A stretch of 64,000 nt of DNA from assembly GCA_040403495.1 (NCBI GenBank), contig JBBAKM010000006.1, positions 1 through 64,000 of the forward strand. Reading direction: 5' to 3'. The notes below the pieces were generated by a model. It was given only the letters and a program-made list of their open reading frames with translations. It ran no database searches and was not told where the DNA came from. Shown here piece after piece: positions 60,880 through 64,000 of the stretch. Within the stretch, counting starts at the first letter, position 1, and each line of letters opens with the position of its first letter. Source of the stretch: JABMMZ01 sp040403495 (GTDB lineage Bacteria > Bacteroidota > Bacteroidia > NS11-12g > UBA955). The position numbers and the translations under genes were made by a program.

Positions 60880-60904
60880 TTTATTTAGATTTAGTCTAAA
60901 TAAA
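60880..60904. promoter_or_regulatory. 25-bp palindrome upstream of TonB-dependent receptor
   Basis: TTTATTTAGA at 60880-60889 and its exact complement TCTAAATAAA at 60895-60904 are separated by TTTAG. The start codon of the receptor (60819) is 61 bases away. There is no T-run after the hairpin on either strand, which argues against a terminator for ppk. The TTTAGA-N5-TCTAAA core resembles metal-repressor boxes of the DtxR/MntR kind, which is an inference from general shape only. Confidence 0.55.
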
Positions 60905-60932
60905 TGATAAATATCAGTTTTAACAATAATTA

Positions 60933-62990
60933 TTATACAGAGTGCTTGATTTTAAGATAATTATAAAATTCTTCTTGGGAGCGAATTGATGGAACTTTAG
61001 TTGGTTTATAGTCGTTAATTTGGTAAGTGTCTATTATTCTAGCCTTAGTATTATCACTTTGTTGAATATCAAAGAGCGCTCTAATATCATTTTTGATATT
61101 TGTATCTATAACGGGGAATGTAACTTCGACTCTGTTGTCAATATTACGGGTCATTAAATCCGCAGAACCCATATAAATTTTTTCTTTACCCCCATTTCCA
61201 AAAATATAAATTCGAGCATGTTCCAAAAATTTATCGACTATACTTATTGCTGAGATAGGATTTTTGACTGAAGAAAAGTCAGGATTAAGACAACAGATAC
61301 CTCGAATAATTAAATCAACTTTTACACCTGCTCGTGAAGCTTCATATAATTTATCAATCATTTGCTCATCAACCAAACTATTCATTTTAAACTTGATATA
61401 GGCAGGATTTCCTGACTTTTTATGAGCAATTTCATTGTCTATCATTTCAATAAATTTACTACGCATATTTATTGGAGAGACAATTAATTGATTAAACTTA
61501 TATTTTTCTGGTTTAAAATCTTGAATAAATGCAAACACTTTGTTTATCTCAGCAGTCAATTTTTTATTAGATGTTAAGATTGAGTGGTCACAATAAATTT
61601 TGGCTGTGTCACCGTTGTAATTCCCTGTGCCCATATGAGCATAAAAATTACTTACCTTGTTTTCTTTTCTCTCAATTATACACAGCTTGGTATGCACTTT
61701 GTAACCAGGAATGCCATAGATAACAGTTGCCCCTTCCTCTTTCAATTTGTTACTCCAAAAAATATTATGTTCTTCATCAAAACGGGCTTTAATTTCCATT
61801 AAAACAATTACTTTTTTGCCATTTTTAACAGCATTTATAAGTGCATTTACCACATTCGAATTTTCTGCAACTCGGTATAATGTAATTTTTATTGTCGTTA
61901 CATTGGGGTCAATTGCAGCTTCCCTCAACAATCGGACAACATAGGCAAAGGGTTGATAAGGATGGCTTAACAAAATGTCTTTTGTTTTAATTACATCAAA
62001 AATAGAACGGGCATTGTCAAGGTCTTTTATATAAAGAGGTTCAACGGGTTTATATTTTAAGTTCAACTTTTTTATACTTGGAAAACTTATAAAATCCCTA
62101 AAATTGTGATAACGTTGTCCTGGAATTAACTCTTCAGATTTGATTTTTAATTTTTGATTAATAAATTTGAGCAAATCATTGGGAATTTCATTGTCATAAA
62201 TCAATCTAACCGGCTCACCTTTCTTACGAAGTTTTAGTGAGTTTTTCATATAATCCACTATATCAACAGATAAGTCACTTTCAATATCAATTTCTGCATC
62301 TCGGGTCAATTTAATAGTGTAAGCCTCAAATTGATCGTATTCAAAACTTGAAAAAATAACATCTAAATTTGCTCTAATTACATCGTCAATAAACATCACA
62401 TAAGTAGTTCCACCCTCCTCTTTTAATAAATAAAAACGTTTTTTCAACTTAGTGGGCAATGGAATTAATGCAAATTTTTTAGCTTTTGTCAACTTATTGC
62501 TCAGTTTACACGCCAAATAAATAGTATTGTCTCTTAAAAAAGGAAAACTTCTTTTAACATCTAGTATTAGAGGGAAAATTGTATTTATGATTTCCTCTTT
62601 AAAATATTTCCTTACTTCTAGCAATTGTTGAGAATTCAATCTCTTTTCATCAATAAAATAAACTTTTTTCCCTTTTAACTCATCAATAATATCTTCATAA
62701 ATTTTATTGAATTTAGCTTGTTGAATTATTACTTTATTATGGATATCAATCAGTAAGTCTTGAATTTGTTTTTTATTAATTGGCTGTTCTTTAGTGCTTT
62801 TAACTTGTAATAATCTTTTGTTTGTTGCTACTCTAACCCTAAAAAATTCGTCGAGATTTGATGAAAAAATCCCCAAAAATTTTAATCGCTCCAAAAGTGG
62901 AACAGTCTTGTCATTAGCCTCCTGCAATACTCTATCGTTAAACGACAACCAACTCAACTCTCTATTTATTAATTTTACTTTTTTTGCCAT
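60933..62990 (-). CDS. ppk1: Polyphosphate kinase 1
   Basis: PPK1 makes inorganic polyphosphate from ATP at the membrane or in granules. The 685-residue protein starts with the N-terminal motif LINRELSWLSFNDRVLQEA and FLGIFSSNLDEFFRVRV (N-domain), followed by the head domain and two C-terminal phospholipase D-like domains with the catalytic histidine in YKVHTKLCIIERK and the second conserved histidine in FLEHARIYIFGN. The segment DHSILTSNKKLTAEINKVF is also typical. Length matches PPK1 (E. coli 688). It ends 115 bases before the TonB receptor start and begins 4 bases after the EEP gene's stop, so these two are one transcript. Confidence 0.96.
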   Translation of the reverse strand: MAKKVKLINRELSWLSFNDRVLQEANDKTVPLLERLKFLGIFSSNLDEFFRVRVATNKRLLQVKSTKEQPINKKQIQDLLIDIHNKVIIQQAKFNKIYEDIIDELKGKKVYFIDEKRLNSQQLLEVRKYFKEEIINTIFPLILDVKRSFPFLRDNTIYLACKLSNKLTKAKKFALIPLPTKLKKRFYLLKEEGGTTYVMFIDDVIRANLDVIFSSFEYDQFEAYTIKLTRDAEIDIESDLSVDIVDYMKNSLKLRKKGEPVRLIYDNEIPNDLLKFINQKLKIKSEELIPGQRYHNFRDFISFPSIKKLNLKYKPVEPLYIKDLDNARSIFDVIKTKDILLSHPYQPFAYVVRLLREAAIDPNVTTIKITLYRVAENSNVVNALINAVKNGKKVIVLMEIKARFDEEHNIFWSNKLKEEGATVIYGIPGYKVHTKLCIIERKENKVSNFYAHMGTGNYNGDTAKIYCDHSILTSNKKLTAEINKVFAFIQDFKPEKYKFNQLIVSPINMRSKFIEMIDNEIAHKKSGNPAYIKFKMNSLVDEQMIDKLYEASRAGVKVDLIIRGICCLNPDFSSVKNPISAISIVDKFLEHARIYIFGNGGKEKIYMGSADLMTRNIDNRVEVTFPVIDTNIKNDIRALFDIQQSDNTKARIIDTYQINDYKPTKVPSIRSQEEFYNYLKIKHSV

Positions 62991-62994
62991 TTTA

Positions 62995-64000
62995 TCAATT
63001 TAATTTTAATACGATTGGTAAATGATCACTAAAACCATTTTTCCATTCTGTTCCTTCATAATTTCTATAAGGTACTAATTTGCCTTTTTTTGTTCGCTTG
63101 AGCAACCAATCTGGTTTATAGACACTCACACAGTTTGAATTTTCATTAATATTGTATTTCTCTACTAGTGAAATACTTACAATAAATTGGTCCAACTTCT
63201 CCCACTTTCTTTGGTAGTTATAAGACCCTAGTTCTTTGTTTGAATTCCACATTAGGTTATAAAGATTAGTTTCTTGTTTAGAATTAAGCGAATGTGCATT
63301 TAAAGATTTAGACAAAGAAACATCCCAAGGCTGATCATTAAAATCACCCATTACAATCCAATGTTTATCAACACCAATACCTTTCATCCATTTTGAACAA
63401 ACCTCTGCAACTTGAATTCTTTTTTCTTGCGAAACCACAGCGCCTCCTCGTCTGGAAGGGAAATGAGCTAGCATAAAATTTATTGTATCGAGGTTATCTA
63501 ACGACTTACATTGCACATACAACAAGTCACGAGTTTTGCCATTTGGCTGACTATTAAAATAGACGGGAATGGGTTTAGAATTTAAAACAACCCATTTTTT
63601 TTTATTGTAGGCAAAACCAACATCAATTCCTCGTTCATCAGGTGAATCAAAGTGGACTATATTATAATCGTTTAAAGGCGATACAGTTTTAAACAAATCT
63701 TCCAAAACATGTCTATTTTCAATTTCACAAAAACCTAAAAAATCAGGTAATTCTTTAGATTGAGATTTGATAACACGAGCTATATTGTTTATTTTCGATT
63801 GATATTTAAAAGTATTCCAATTCAATTTTCCTGAGGGTGTAAAATCATCGTCATTTTTAGACAAATCATTCAATGTATCGAACAAATTTTCTACATTATA
63901 CCACATCAATGAAACGGCATTGTTTTTCTTTTTGGTTTGATAATCAAAACTTAAGCACGTCCAAAGCAAAATAGAAACTCCACCAATCACCCATATTCTT
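62995..64000 (-). CDS. Exported endonuclease/exonuclease/phosphatase family protein (5' end off the window)
   Basis: At least 331 residues belong to the Mg2+-dependent DNase-I-like family: LMWYNVENLFDTLND at the beginning, GFCEIENRHVLEDLF, IVMGDFNDQPWDVSL, and FSDHLPIVLKL at the end, with the catalytic His/Asp/Asn triad in GDFNDQ and SDH. The open frame continues past a GTG at 63990 to the window edge (residues R-I-W before V), and the stretch IGGVSILLWTC looks like the end of a signal or lipoprotein leader, so the true start is probably beyond 64000. Substrate, nucleic acid or phosphoinositide-like ester, is not known. ppk1 starts 4 bases after its stop. Confidence 0.8.
   Translation of the reverse strand, partial: RIWVIGGVSILLWTCLSFDYQTKKKNNAVSLMWYNVENLFDTLNDLSKNDDDFTPSGKLNWNTFKYQSKINNIARVIKSQSKELPDFLGFCEIENRHVLEDLFKTVSPLNDYNIVHFDSPDERGIDVGFAYNKKKWVVLNSKPIPVYFNSQPNGKTRDLLYVQCKSLDNLDTINFMLAHFPSRRGGAVVSQEKRIQVAEVCSKWMKGIGVDKHWIVMGDFNDQPWDVSLSKSLNAHSLNSKQETNLYNLMWNSNKELGSYNYQRKWEKLDQFIVSISLVEKYNINENSNCVSVYKPDWLLKRTKKGKLVPYRNYEGTEWKNGFSDHLPIVLKLN

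Noticed and set aside
60880..60904. Palindrome as a terminator of ppk1
   Set aside because: It has no T-run on either strand after the stem and is AT-only, so an operator role for the receptor gene is more likely.
1..64000. tRNA, rRNA or insertion elements
   Set aside because: I looked at every intergenic stretch for cloverleaf-like sequence, CCA ends, transposase genes and terminal repeats and saw none. A covariance-model scan would be the decisive test.

Overview
This window looks like core chromosome from a member of the Bacteroidota. The DNA is AT-rich. Promoter elements follow the Bacteroidota pattern (-33 TTG / -7 TAnnTTTG), Shine-Dalgarno sequences are weak or absent, and SecD and SecF are fused. 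Other lineage markers are a C-terminal type IX secretion sorting domain, an ECF sigma / small membrane protein / Spy-like cassette, a FecA-type TonB-dependent receptor and a leucine dehydrogenase. I cannot fix the genus. The EF-P loop sequence and general gene content lean towards the Sphingobacteriia/Chitinophagia side, but that is inference. I see no rRNA or tRNA gene, CRISPR array, insertion sequence or prophage. Coding density is high.

Layout. 1-3.6 kb (minus): leucine dehydrogenase, Sua5 tRNA-modification enzyme and a sigma54-dependent response regulator. 3.9-10.9 kb (plus): secDF, gyrA and a TPR protein. 11-15 kb: a GreA-like small protein, a DUF3127 protein, an M42 peptidase / DUF1801 / LpxL-like cluster, then an ArsR regulator convergent with an XRE regulator. 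Upstream of the XRE gene lies a striking array of five 14-bp palindromes at 22-23 bp spacing. 15.4-18.4 kb (minus): lepA and an MFS transporter. 18.6-23.6 kb: a lipoprotein, a TPR protein, rfbC, mltG and an NADP isocitrate dehydrogenase of eukaryotic type. 23.6-29.5 kb (minus): three peptidases in a row (M20, M49-like, S41 Prc) and an rRNA-type methyltransferase. 30-33.5 kb (minus): a tightly coupled efp-speB-cysteine desulfurase-cmk operon. 33.6-37.6 kb (minus): prfC, a secreted protein and a polytopic membrane protein.

37.7-46 kb (mostly plus): a lipoprotein, nusB-DUF1573-yajC-coaE, a convergent glutamate/dicarboxylate symporter, then pheT and a run of small genes including a cytochrome b. 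46-54.2 kb: a beta-CASP nuclease-like protein, an unknown gene, a DUF1800/DUF1501 pair (the second with a T9SS sorting domain) and clpB. 54.2-57.6 kb: a thioredoxin-like lipoprotein overlapping a heme-c / copper monooxygenase lipoprotein, divergent from an ECF sigma factor cassette. 57.6-64 kb: a secreted alpha/beta hydrolase, a TonB-dependent receptor with an upstream palindrome, ppk1, and an exported endonuclease/exonuclease/phosphatase protein that probably runs off the right edge.

Most genes are housekeeping: translation (Sua5, LepA, EF-P, RF3, PheT), secretion (SecDF, YajC), DNA topology (GyrA) and protein quality control (ClpB, Prc). The parts most worth following up are the XRE operator array with a possible untranslated transcript behind it; the thioredoxin / heme / copper-monooxygenase pair, which keeps every copper ligand of peptidylglycine monooxygenase; the EF-P whose modification-site lysine is replaced by asparagine; and the palindrome in front of the TonB receptor. 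A recurring annotation trap is that the TTG (once ATG) inside the -7 element is in frame with the gene behind it, so several start codons here were moved downstream.
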